64,000 bases of DNA from Ypsolopha sequella. Taxonomy: Eukaryota; Arthropoda; Insecta; Lepidoptera; Ypsolophidae. Shown here piece after piece: positions 50,721 through 59,810 of this stretch (positions are counted from its first letter, which is position 1; every line of letters begins with the position of its first letter). Location: contig OW204011.1 in assembly GCA_934047225.1 (NCBI GenBank), positions 14,024,339-14,088,338 on the forward strand, in the 5' to 3' direction. Both the position numbers and the translations under genes were made by a program. The notes beneath the pieces were generated by a model, which was not told the origin of the DNA, did no database searches, and was given only the letters and a program-made list of their open reading frames with translations.

Positions 50721-51180
50721 TAAGCGATTAAGCGAATTAGGTCGTCGTTATGCAGGGAGACACAGTGACAAGTTGGATATACCAAGACCTAAGATAGAGG
50801 CATTTAGAGGTTGTTTTCGTCACGCAGCTTCTAAATGTTGGAACAACATTCCCCCGCCTATAAGGTTGCAGAAATCTTTTCCTACATTCAAAAAACATTG
50901 TAAAAAGTGGTAAATAAACTTACAAATAAAATTGCAAATAAAAAGATAAGGAAAATGGTGCCAGTATGTACGTTGCAAATAACATAATATATTAATATAT
51001 ATTTAAAATATATTAATAATACATTTAAGTTTATATAATATACATATATAAGTATATAGATAATTATATATATAATACTCTTAATATTATTAAATGGTAC
51101 GTTAATTTAGCTGCAAGACAATAGAAGTTCCAAGTTCCTAAAAATGATATATGATATTAATAATAATAATAATAATAAAT

Positions 51181-52923
51181 CGTTTAATTCAGTCAATTAT
51201 AGACCATAGTTACACAACACATACATTTTACAAATAATATTTAAAAAAATTGTACAATAGAAATCAAAAAAAGCTTAAATTAAGAATAAAATAATAGCTT
51301 ACTCCAGTATTTTACAATTGGTGCATCCCATCTATCTCCTATCACCCTTAAAATGCTGTTGCTACTACCACGAACCCTAGATAGCAGAGAAGCGCACTTT
51401 TTGCGACGTACTGCATAAAAATCATCTGTGCGTGCATCTGCAAACATGCCAGATGCACTGTATGAACGAGGTAGCCCCAACAGCATCCTAAAAGCATTAT
51501 TATACTGAACTCGTAGAGCGTTCATGGACTTTTGGGTATAGTTGGCCCACAAGCTGCTCGTATACATTGATGTGCAGTAAGCTTTAAATAGAGTTATTTT
51601 TACTTGAACTGTACAACGAACAAACCTGCGGGCCAACATGTTTGCCCTCACCGCTAATGCTCTACGTTCCCTTTCGACATCAGTATCATCTTTAAGATCA
51701 TCAGTGACAATATGACCTAAATATTTAAACTGAGTTACTCTTCTTAAAGCTACTCCATTTAATTTTAGTGGAGGTATATGAGACGGACATTTGTTACCAG
51801 CCTTAAACAATAAAAACTCGCTCTTTTTTACGTTATAACAGAGGCCATGACTTAGCGCGTAAGATTCACAGGTGGAAATCAGCTTTCTAAGGGCACTGAT
51901 CGATGGGGCGAGCAAGACCATATCGTCTGCATAACTAATATTATTGATGCATATACCATCCACGAAGCATCCAACATGCTGGTTGCTGAGCCTGGTGATC
52001 AGTGCATCCTTGTAAAGGTTAAACAGCTTCGGTGAAGTTAAACGTCCCTGTCTAACACCGCACTCCAACCTGTATGACTCCGACAGACAACCAGCCCATT
52101 TCACAACATTTAGTTGGTTCTCATACCAGTGTCTAAATATACATCTGAGTTCAACAGGAAGTCCCACGCACTTTAGTTTATCCCAAAGTATCTCGTACGC
52201 AACCAAGTCGAAAGCCTTCGACAAATCCAGAAAACACGCATAAACAGGTGTGCGCCTATCCGTGTAGTACTTAACAGTGTGCTTTAAACTCAATATTGCG
52301 CTTTCAGTAGATAAGGCGGGCTTAAAGCCAAACTGAGCGTCATGAAGTTGTAAATATTGATTAATATGAGAGTTAAGCACACTGTCCAGAACTTTCGCTA
52401 TAATGGTAGCCAGTGAGATTGGCCGACAGTTGGACTTGTCAGAAACGTCCCGGGACCTGCTTTTGACCACTGGTACAACTACAGTTCTCATAAAATCATT
52501 AGGGAGGTATGAATGCCCTGTACATACATTAAATAAAAGAGCAAGCACTCTTGGGAGATGAGGTCCCGCATTTTGTAGATGCTCAATGCTGAGACCATCA
52601 TGTCCAGGTGATTTTCCTCTGTTTATTTTGGAAATAATTAATGCCAAATCTTTTGCCTGGAATCTAGTTTCGATATCTCTATCATGCATCTCATCACTGG
52701 GCACACTGGGTGAAGGACCTAGCGGTGATTGTACTCTGAAACAGTCTTTAAATAAATTTGCTATTTGCATCGGCTCACACACCCCATCGACACTTACAGG
52801 CAAGCTAGGCTTAGCGTTCATTTTATTTGTATTTTTCCAAAAATTTCGAAAATCGTTTTTTGCGTGGTTAGATACGAGAAGGTCCATTTTTAACTGGTCC
52901 TGATGATTTTGACACCACTTAAA
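51181..52923 (-). mobile_element. 5'-truncated LINE, second family
   Basis: The minus frame 52887-51280 is open from about 52920 (KWCQNHQDQLKMDLLVSNHA). The endonuclease is missing; the 3' untranslated part is about 100 bases and abuts the other LINE. The element is related to those at 29150-30898 and 33903-34165. Confidence 0.85.
51280..52887 (-). CDS. LINE reverse transcriptase, C-terminal 535 residues
   Basis: RT motifs appear in order: RGKSPGHDGLSIEHL, NCRPISLATIIAKVLDSVL, AQFGFKPALSTESAILSL, ACFLDLSKAFDLVAYEILWD, GVRQGRLTSPKLFNLY, YADDMVLLAPS, and KYLGHIVTDD. The C-terminal part has NNAFRMLLGLPRSYSASGMF and KCASLLSRVRGSSNSILRVI. The frame has no stop, so this copy is young although truncated. 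It is the best local reference for the unit that became the 54-bp minisatellite. The listed start is simply the first ATG; the true protein starts upstream of the truncation. Confidence 0.85.
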   Translation of the reverse strand: MDLLVSNHAKNDFRNFWKNTNKMNAKPSLPVSVDGVCEPMQIANLFKDCFRVQSPLGPSPSVPSDEMHDRDIETRFQAKDLALIISKINRGKSPGHDGLSIEHLQNAGPHLPRVLALLFNVCTGHSYLPNDFMRTVVVPVVKSRSRDVSDKSNCRPISLATIIAKVLDSVLNSHINQYLQLHDAQFGFKPALSTESAILSLKHTVKYYTDRRTPVYACFLDLSKAFDLVAYEILWDKLKCVGLPVELRCIFRHWYENQLNVVKWAGCLSESYRLECGVRQGRLTSPKLFNLYKDALITRLSNQHVGCFVDGICINNISYADDMVLLAPSISALRKLISTCESYALSHGLCYNVKKSEFLLFKAGNKCPSHIPPLKLNGVALRRVTQFKYLGHIVTDDLKDDTDVERERRALAVRANMLARRFVRCTVQVKITLFKAYCTSMYTSSLWANYTQKSMNALRVQYNNAFRMLLGLPRSYSASGMFADARTDDFYAVRRKKCASLLSRVRGSSNSILRVIGDRWDAPIVKYWSKLLFYS

Positions 52924-53470
52924 ATAAATTATATTAAATAATTATTAAATGATATTAAAAACTTTATAATATCTACAATTTGATACCCTTTTTGTATTTT
53001 TAGGATAATATTTTTTACTTTTCTCACTTTTGTTTTGGAAATATTTTGAATAATTTCAAAATTTTCTTATTTTTTTCACACTGTGATATGTGGGCAAATT
53101 AATACTATTTTTGTGCCTAATTTCATGTCTGTATGTTTAACGGTGCTTAAGTTATGAGGCTGTGACTTACGGACGGACGGACGGACGGACGGACTTACAA
53201 CGGAGTCTCACCATAAAGGTTCCTTTTGTACCTTTTAGGTACTACGGAACCCTAAAAAACGGGAATAGAAAAAAAACTTGGTATGTTAACTGGTCATAGA
53301 CAAAAATGACAAAGGGATCAAATTAATTGCAACCAACGGCAAATGACGGCATGTCGCGATATGAGTGACCGCGGCGACTTGGCGTTATTCTGCAAAGATG
53401 TTACGGAATAAATTTTAAATTTTTAATTTTGATAGCAAGACTTAACGCATTTTTTTCCTAAATAACAAAC
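52924..53470. repeat. Spacer with a lepidopteran repeat end and the 3' flank of the Gly/Ala exon
   Basis: GGACGGACGGACGGACGGAC (from 53173) and TACTACGGAACCCTAAAAAA (53240-53259) belong to the interspersed repeat seen at 56722-56985. From 53280 to 53470 the sequence is the reverse complement of pieces of 63085-63710, the region behind the second Gly/Ala exon. Confidence 0.6.
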
Positions 53471-53474
53471 AGTT

Positions 53475-53566
53475 TATTTTATTCACAATCATTCAGGCCA
53501 CTTCTGTGGTCTAGTAGTTCGCTAAGGGCGCGGTCCCGGGAAGTCGGCTGGATGCAATCGTAGAAC
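53475..53566 (-). other. Conserved block after Gly/Ala exon 1
   Basis: About 90 bases from GGTAAGTTCTACGATTGCAT to an AATAAAATAAA signal differ from the copy at 62988-63090 at only about seven positions, although the coding parts before them have diverged strongly. One frame is open in both copies to the same stop (GKFYDCIQ, then TSRDRALSELLD, then GLNDC). It is either a conserved 3' untranslated region or a C-terminal coding part reached by splicing. Confidence 0.6.
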
Positions 53567-53700
53567 TTACCGGTTAGAAACCGCAAGTGATGTGCCCGTA
53601 GCCAAAGCCGAAGCTGCAGCCCCATCCTGAGCATTACCCGCAGCTCCAACCAGAATACCCGCATTTCCATTCGCAGCCGTTCGAGAGCCAGAAAGGCCAC
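53567..53700 (-). CDS. Gly/Ala-rich 3' exon, paralog 1
   Basis: A T-run and AG acceptor precede GTGGCCTTTCTGG. In the frame shared with paralog 2 the exon encodes GGLSGSRTAANGNAGILVGA then AGNAQDGAAASALATGTSL and stops at 53567. Two bases precede the first full codon in both paralogs, so the intron phase is the same. The composition suggests a flexible secreted or structural protein. The signal-peptide exon at 57724-57762 lies upstream on the same strand and could belong to the same gene, but its donor phase (0) needs an intermediate exon. No function assigned. Confidence 0.5.
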
Positions 53701-53772
53701 CTAAAAAAAAAATTGATCTGGTGGCACGTCCTAAGCCCCCGCCAACACTCGTAGCAGTGTTTAATCGCGCGC

Positions 53773-53874
53773 GGCGCCACTTAGTTGAATCACAAGTGCG
53801 AGGAGCGTGACACGCTGTTTTTGCGATTAAACAGTATGTCACGCTCCTCGCACATGTGATTCAACTAAGCCGCC
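53773..53874. repeat. Hairpin with 37-40-bp arms
   Basis: CTTAGTTGAATCACA and TGCGAGGAGCGTGAC on the left are answered by the complementary arm on the right, around a 25-base loop with GCGATTAAACAGTAT. It sits about 70 bases upstream, in transcription sense, of Gly/Ala exon 1 and is probably a small palindromic MITE. Confidence 0.75.
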
Positions 53875-54467
53875 GGACCTAAAATTTGACATAAAAGATA
53901 TGAATTTAATTTTATTCAAGAAGAAATTGTTTGTTTTGCTTATTTATAAGTGATATTATACAATTAATGATTATTTAAATGATAATTCTTCCTTTTGACA
54001 TATAACATAATAATTTGTTACTTTAAATATGATTTTGTATAGGTATATATATATTGTACATAATATTTTAATTTAAGCATGTTTAATATTTGAATTTGCT
54101 TAATATTTATTGTGTCTAATATTTGTATTTAAGGCAGAACATAGCGCTCAAACATGACACAACCACCATCTTGTAAACAAATCATAAGTACACCTATGTT
54201 TCACAAATAAACGAATAATTCTGATTTTAATTTCACAGTAGTTACCTCTGACACTGAGGGATTCATGACGAAACGATGTTCTTTTGTACTCACCAAAATT
54301 GCCATTTCCTGGCACTGCTTGCGCATGTACGCCCAGAGAGCACGACATCTGGTGTAAGAAAGCGTTGTTTACATTTTAAATGCATTTTAACTCAAATTAT
54401 TAACGTGCATTAACAACTACAAATCAATCAGAAACAAATTTAAAAGCAAAAATATTTTTGAAAAAAT
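53875..54467. other. Unassigned spacer
   Basis: AT-rich, no gene recognised. Confidence 0.3.
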
Positions 54468-54540
54468 TCCTCAGACCAGGATTTGAACCTGCGATCTCCT
54501 GCTTACATGACAGGCGCGCTACTGACTGCGCTACCGAGGT
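54468..54540 (-). tRNA. tRNA-like sequence, possibly a pseudogene or SINE head
   Basis: The minus strand reads CCTCGGTAGCGCAGTCAGTA then GCGCGCCTGTCATGTAAGCA, then GGAGATCGCAGGTTCAAATC, ending CTGGTCTGAGGA: 72-73 bases with A-box and B-box words, a D-stem, a T-arm and an acceptor stem that pairs for six positions. The anticodon loop is irregular (no U at position 33 with a seven-base loop), so I give no amino acid. Pol III could still recognise it. Confidence 0.4.
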
Positions 54541-55099
54541 TTGTATCTGGAACGACGAATTTTTCCACCATGCTTGTACACCGAATTTTGTAACTACTTG
54601 ATATATCAGCTTGTAATGCACATACTAAACGCTCATGATGGCGTTATGTGATTTCATGGCTTGCTCAATATCAATCGTAATAACAGTCTCATTTAAAGTT
54701 GCCCGTTTGACAACGACGGTGAACGCCGCGTCGTCGTCCTAAGAACGACACTCGCCTTGATAATGCCGAAATTGTATCGGTGAAACGGTTGGCATATAGT
54801 CAACAACAATCACACGTGAGTGTTCAAGCCGTATGTAATAATAATTTAGTATGTCAGCTCACGTGAGTTTTAATAATATTATAGCACACTGTGCGTAAAA
54901 TGACCGCTTTACGCACGCTGCGCGTGCGTAAAGTCGGCATTTTCCGCACTTGTGCTATAAAAAATTATACGAAACTCGTGCGAGAAACTTTTCATTGCTC
55001 TCGTATCGTAATGTACTATTATCATTTAAAGTTGCTCAGAATAACATAGCAAATATAAGCAGATGTAGGTATAGCAGATGTAGGTTCAGTCCATAGAGA
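54541..55099. repeat. Spacer with an 80-bp imperfect palindrome
   Basis: TATAGCACACTGTGCGTAAA to TTCCGCACTTGTGCTATAAA (about 54881-54963) forms a long hairpin around GCACGCTGCGCGTGC. ATTTAAAGTTGC occurs on both sides (54693 and 55024) and may mark the ends of a small element. Confidence 0.55.
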
Positions 55100-56721
55100 G
55101 AAAACTAAATCTTTAATGCTCACCAAAGCCAATGAAATAAATAAAATTATCGCTTCTTTAAAATTTAAAATAAAATACAATAATTCTTGTGGCATTGATA
55201 TAATATCAGGAAAAATGTTGATAAAGGAAAATATAAGTCAGCCTTTAGTTTATGCAATAAACTTGAGTCTAAAAACTGGAATATACCCCAGGTCCCTAAA
55301 AAACGCAGTCATTGCGCCTTTATTTATAAAAGGACTGGCATGAGATCTATGTTATCGTCCTATTTCCCTACTGTCGTGTCTGTTGAAGGTGTTTGAAAGG
55401 GTAATATAAACAAGACTTTGTAACTACTTACACAAGAACAACATAATTTCAAATTCTCAGTATGGTTTTCGACAAAATAGAAGTACTAGTGATGCAATTG
55501 CTAAACTAACATAGATTATCATGGATGGAAACGACAAAAAACAAAAACTAATGCCAGTATTTGTTGATTTAGCAAAAGCGTTTGACACAGTATCACACGT
55601 TATTTTAATTTAAAAAACTATAAAAATACAGCATAACTGGTAGAGTTTTGCAATGGTTCATCAGCTATTTATCAGATCGAAAGCAGGTTGTTGATATTAA
55701 TGAGGTGGTTAGTGAGGAACAGGACATTAAATTCGGTGTACCCCAGGGCAGTGTGCTTAGCCCTATCTTATTCAATCTGTACATCAATATTTTTTATTCT
55801 TTGTTGCAATCTACTTATAGTAATGTTACTTGTTTTGCAGATGACACAGTGATTAGTTTTGCCAGTGAAACTTTGAAAGAGGTATCTGATTGTGTTAGAA
55901 GCTAAAACAAAAAAGCTCCGGGAAGCTAAAACATGGTACGACCACAATTTTGTTAACCTTAAATTAAACTAAGACAAACTCTATCTGTTTTGCTTTCACA
56001 AAAGTAGGGCTACCAAAGCAAGATATATCGATAAAAGTTCATGGATGTACTGATAACAGTGATATTTTCAACTGCAAAATCATTGATAGAACTTCCTCAA
56101 CTCAATACCAAGGGGTAGAAGTAGACGAACACTTTCGCTGGAACTTACATGTAGACAAAATTATTTCCAGAATAAAACAAGTAGCATTCATTTATAGATC
56201 TAAGAAATATTGTAGATAAAAAAAACTATCATGTTTGTGTATTACGCATTAACACAGTATTTAATGATGTATAGTATTAATGTCTGGAGTAGTTGTGTAT
56301 CCACTATGTTGAAAAAGCCCAAAAGCTAAATTTAAAATTTATTTACCGGAAACAAAGACAGTTCCCAACAGAGGCAAGTTATGTTACTTCCAAAGTCATG
56401 ATACCAAGAACTATATATTTGGCAATTATTAGAATAGTTCAGTAAGCGCATAAAATTTATGCCACCTAATACCAATACGCGAAACTACTATTTAAAAATA
56501 CAAAACTCTAATGAGGCACAGCGCTTCTGCGCAAAAGCATTTTTCATATAATGCATCACGATTATTTGACAAGTTGCCTAATGATTTAAAAAAAATAATA
56601 GATTCATTCAATACTCCACATATAGATACATACCAACATATACAAAGCGGGTGCAAGAGACTCAATTTTAAAATTAAAAAATATTTAATCAGCATGCAGT
56701 ATAACGATTTTAACGATTCCG
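55100..56721 (+). pseudogene. Decayed LINE
   Basis: RT motifs are in order but broken by stops: NNSCGIDIISGKMLIKENIS (55116-55343), CYRPISLLSCLLKVFERVI and SQYGFRQNRSTSDAIAKLT (about 55350-55515), VFVDLAKAFDTVSHVIL (about 55560-55610), FGVPQGSVLSPILFNLYINI and FADDTVISFAS (55648-55905), YQGVEVDEHFRWNLHVDKI (about 56107-56165) and SYNASRLFDKLPNDLKKIID (56511 on). A FADD box replaces YADD. The endonuclease is missing and the 3' end is overlain by the next repeat. Confidence 0.8.
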
Positions 56722-56985
56722 GGGATAACGGGTTCCGTACAAAAAGGGTAACCAATGGGACCCTATTACTAAGACTCCGCTGTCCGTTTGTCTGTCTGTT
56801 AGGCAGTTGAAATTTTCACAGATGATGTATTTCTGTTGCCACTATAACAACAAATACTAAAAAATAGAATAAAATAAATATTTAAGGGGGCTTCCATACA
56901 ACAAACGTGTTTTTTTTGTCGTTTTTATAGATAATGGTACGGAACCCTTCGTGCGCGAGTCTGACTCATGCTTGGCCGGTTTTTA
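56722..56985. mobile_element. Lepidopteran interspersed repeat, fairly complete copy
   Basis: It begins GGGGATAACGGGTTCCGTAC and ends GGTACGGAACCCTTCGTGCG followed by GAGTCTGACTCATGCTTGGC. Between are GACCCTATTACTAAGACTCC, GTCTGTCTG and GGGGGCTTCCATACAAC. Inverted GGGTTCCGTAC / GTACGGAACCC lie near both ends. Related partial copies occur at 12890, 31195, 46110, 53170-53260 and 61745-61965. I recognise the motif from moth genomes but not its formal name. Confidence 0.7.
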
Positions 56986-57351
56986 TAATAGCATTATAAA
57001 AGTAAACTATATACAACTATTTATAACTGTTTATTATATTCCTAAGAATATTTTATACCAAATAATTAAATGTAATATATTAAATAATTATATGATTAAT
57101 ACTTGCGATTGTCGGCACTTGGTGAAACTTGGATAAAAACATGATGAATAGATGCACTTGCACTCGTTTCACAGTTACAAACTAATTTAACCCGACCGGT
57201 TTCGGTTTTACACCATGATCAAGGGTTTAGATAAGCTACTTTGGAAGTTATTCTAACTTAAATTCTAACTCTAACTGGGGAGTCCCAAATCATGTAAACT
57301 GTGAATTGTAAACAATAAACGAATTTTGAATTTTTTGAATTTTTGAATTTT
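56986..57351. other. Unassigned spacer
   Basis: CAGTTACAAACTAATTTAAC followed by CCGACCGGTTTCGG at about 57170-57205 is a phrase shared by some DNA elements; otherwise nothing. Confidence 0.3.
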
Positions 57352-57371
57352 GAACATTAGAGCTCGGGAGA

Positions 57372-57665
57372 GGTTCACAAATCGTTAAATTTATGATAGC
57401 AGAATGGTACCCGCCGAGGGTGCAGTTGCTGGAGTCGCACCGCAACGTCAACTTTTTAGCGTTTGTGGTGCGAGTACCGGACTGCTTTCTGCACCTCGCC
57501 ATGCAGGCAAACTTTGGGCCGCAGGGCGTGGTGTTCCGTTTCTTCCGCGAACAAGTGCCACGGGACAGTTCAAAGTGAAGATTTAATTTTCTAATGTATT
57601 TGTATATATTTTGGTTTGAAAGGTCTTTATCTATGGGCTACAGATGCCTGATAATAAATGATTTG
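57372..57665 (+). mobile_element. Retroposed fragment inside the duplicated block
   Basis: It is absent from the 17.9-kb copy. The plus frame 57393-57575 ends a protein (EWYPPRVQLLESHRNVNFLA, later LAMQANFGPQGVVFRFFREQ, then VPRDSSK and stop), and its third codon positions are mostly G or C, unlike the surroundings. About 80 bases of untranslated sequence and AATAAATGATTTGATT follow, like a polyadenylated end. I do not recognise the protein; a truncated LINE or a processed host transcript are both possible. Confidence 0.5.
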
Positions 57666-57723
57666 ATTAAAACAAAACAAAATAGTTTTGGAAAAACACT
57701 ATTACATTCAATAAAAAACTTAC

Positions 57724-57762
57724 CAAGGCAGCGATGAGCATAGTGACTAACAGAGACTGCAT
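57724..57762 (-). CDS. First exon of a putative small secreted protein, paralog 2
   Basis: The exon encodes MQSLLVTMLIAAL and ends at a GTAAGT donor (57723-57718). It differs from paralog 1 at three residues, all within the hydrophobic core and all still hydrophobic or neutral, as expected of a retained signal peptide. Codons upstream of the ATG are not in frame with anything longer. The candidate downstream exon at 53567-53700 lies on the same strand with a decayed LINE between them. Function unknown. Confidence 0.6.
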
Positions 57763-57828
57763 TCTTTCAATTATTACTTTTTGCCCAAGTTTATAAAGTG
57801 AAGTACGCTATTCTAGTTGGTGCTGGCT

Positions 57829-57836
57829 CTTAAATA
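57829..57836 (-). promoter_or_regulatory. TATA-like box of paralog 2
   Basis: TATTTAAG on the minus strand, followed by AGCCAGCACC, lies about 67 bases upstream of the ATG. Box and flank match paralog 1. Confidence 0.5.
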
Positions 57837-58215
57837 CCCTTCAGACAATCATCTCGAAACCTGTGTAAATATTGAAAAAAATACCTAGTGCATAATTAGT
57901 ATTAACTTTGTGTTTGGCTGAATGCTGCATTATTAATAATTTCGTAAACAATATTTCAGGGTTATGTAGGTAGATAAAGGGACATAAAAATTAAAAATAC
58001 GTTGCCTCTTCGGAGGCGTCATAATTTTATCACTGAAATTAGCGTGAATGACTATCATAACAATTTAGATATTGACAGCTAAGATTGACTTTCATTTTTG
58101 CGAGATAATCTCTACGTCATCAAGCTCCACGGGGTGCTCTGGCGCATGCAACACCCTCGCGAACAGAAAACAGCTTGACACACGAAGCAATAATGAAAAG
58201 GAGTTGGTGTATGAA

Positions 58216-58508
58216 TGGAGCCAAGTTTCGATTACGATTACAATTTTAACTTATTCTGTGACAAAATAAGGACCTCCTTTGGCAGTTTATTGTAAAATCT
58301 TATACCTGTCTCAGCGGGACATAATGTAGTTAAGGAAAATCAGTTTTAACAGCAAATGAGTAATTTAATTAATTTAGACAATAATTGTAGCGTATGCTTT
58401 TGTCGAAAACCAGATGACGAATGTGTCAATTTTTAGGTAGGATAAAAATACGAGCAGAAGTGCCTGATGCACAAACAGTAGCAAAAATCACACTTCGGTA
58501 ATGTTCAT
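58216..58508. other. Unassigned spacer
   Basis: No recognisable feature. Its right edge may be the decayed 3' end of the LINE fragment that follows. Confidence 0.3.
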
Positions 58509-58825
58509 TCAACTGTAGGCGCCAACAATACCATGTCCTACGAAAGAGGTACTCACCTTGGAGAGTCTGATTTTTGGAAAAGCCAGTTTATGCTTATTTC
58601 TGGTTTCCTTACAATGTTGCTCACCAAGCCTTGGGAAAAACTCAACATTTTTTCTGACATATCTAAGGACTTTGTAAATATATCCACAAGGAACCGTTAA
58701 TATATTAATTTCTTTGAACTTTTCTCTTAATGAATCCCGGCGCTTCATATTATAAATAGCCCGAATTGCTCTCTTCTGCAAAACAAAGACTGCGTCTGTA
58801 TCCGCGGCTCTACCCCATTACAGCA
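58509..58825 (-). pseudogene. LINE C-terminal fragment
   Basis: The minus frame reads VLQKRAIRAIYNMKRRDSLR then FKEINILTVPCGYIYKVLRY and continues to a stop at 58509. LQKRAIRAI...DS.R..FKE..ILT...YI is the standard block after the RT domain in insect LINEs. A stop lies upstream at GML-stop-WGRAADT. Only about 100 codons remain. Confidence 0.7.
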
Positions 58826-58835
58826 TGCCGTTTGG

Positions 58836-59810
58836 ACCATTGGGTGTAAAAAAAAAGATTTTTTATGTCAAAACTTTGATGGCCTGCATCTCCTAAACGG
58901 CTGAAGTTAGCCCCATGTTGATGGGTGTCTAAGAAAAGGTCTCGCCGAGATCTACCCCCCTCCAGTATCAAAACTTTGACGGATCGTATCACCCAACCGG
59001 CTGAAGTTAGACCCATGTCCATGGTACTCTAAGAAAAGGACTCGACGAGATCTATCTGAAAAAATAATTAAAATAAAAAAGTCGAGAGAAAAAAAAAATT
59101 GCCATAACTGTGATCGGCCATATCTCATGAACCGCTGGTCCTAGCAAATTCGGGTTTAGACTAACAGTGATCGGTTATCCAGGAGCTACACGACCGCAAA
59201 TGCAGCTACACGGAAAAATATGGGGAAAATTTCATCATCCGTTCCGGAGATATGGCCGATCAAAGTTTTTCTGAAAAAGTGTCAAAAACCCTGTCAGTTG
59301 TCAAAAAGTGTCAAATTTAAATACGGATTCGTTATCATAGATCCCAAATGCCCCTTGATCCGAGTTTCATGCGAATCGGAGCAGTTTTTGGGACCTGTCA
59401 AAAAACTGTCAAACTCTGTCAAATATCAATTTTTTTGCGGTCGTTTAAAACATGGCTAATTGGTCACTGTAGTCCAAACGCGAACTCACTAGGATCAGCG
59501 GTTCAGGAGATATGGCCGATCAAATTTGTGGCATTTTCTTTTCCTTAGACTTTTTTATTTATTTTATTTTATTTTCAGATAGATCTCGTTGATCGCTTTG
59601 CTAAGAGTACCATGAACATGGATCCAGCTTCAGCCGTTTGGGAGATACGGGCCGTCAAAGTTTTGACACGGGGGGAAGGGTAATTCTCAGCGAGACCTTT
59701 TCTTAGACACCCATCAACATGGGTCTAACTTCAGCCGTTTAGGAGATACAGGCCGTCAAAGAATTGACAGTAAAAAAAAAAAAAAAAATTAAATTTTGAC
59801 ACCCAGTGGT
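58836..59810. mobile_element. Foldback element, about 975 bp
   Basis: The whole segment is an imperfect inverted repeat: ACCATTGGGTGT at the left end is answered by ACACCCAGTGGT at the right; CTCCTAAACGGCTGAAGTTA with GGGTGTCTAAGAAAAGGTCT on the left by the complement at about 59695-59755; and GATCGGCCATATCTCATGAA by CAGGAGATATGGCCGATCAA near 59505. The words for 'GGAGATATGGCCGATCA' occur several times. No coding frame is credible. Confidence 0.8.

Larger units (their letters stand above)
47346..51180 (+). mobile_element. Decayed LINE interrupted by a piggyBac element
   Basis: The LINE starts inside its endonuclease at about 47346 and runs through RT to about 49551, is broken by the 1169-bp piggyBac insertion, and resumes at about 50725 with RRYAGRHSDKLDIPRPKIEA then FRHAASKCWNNIPPPIRLQK to a stop near 50913. 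The 3' untranslated part ends in a TAA repeat (about 51160-51180). Stops and frameshifts separate its frames. It meets the next LINE tail-to-tail. Confidence 0.85.
57352..58215 (-). repeat. Duplicated gene-start block, copy 2
   Basis: It matches 17873-18428 in the same orientation, except for about 295 extra bases at 57372-57665 and a short extra segment around 58155-58175. The upstream 350 bases of promoter and the exon are the best-conserved parts. The copies lie 39.8 kb apart. Confidence 0.85.
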
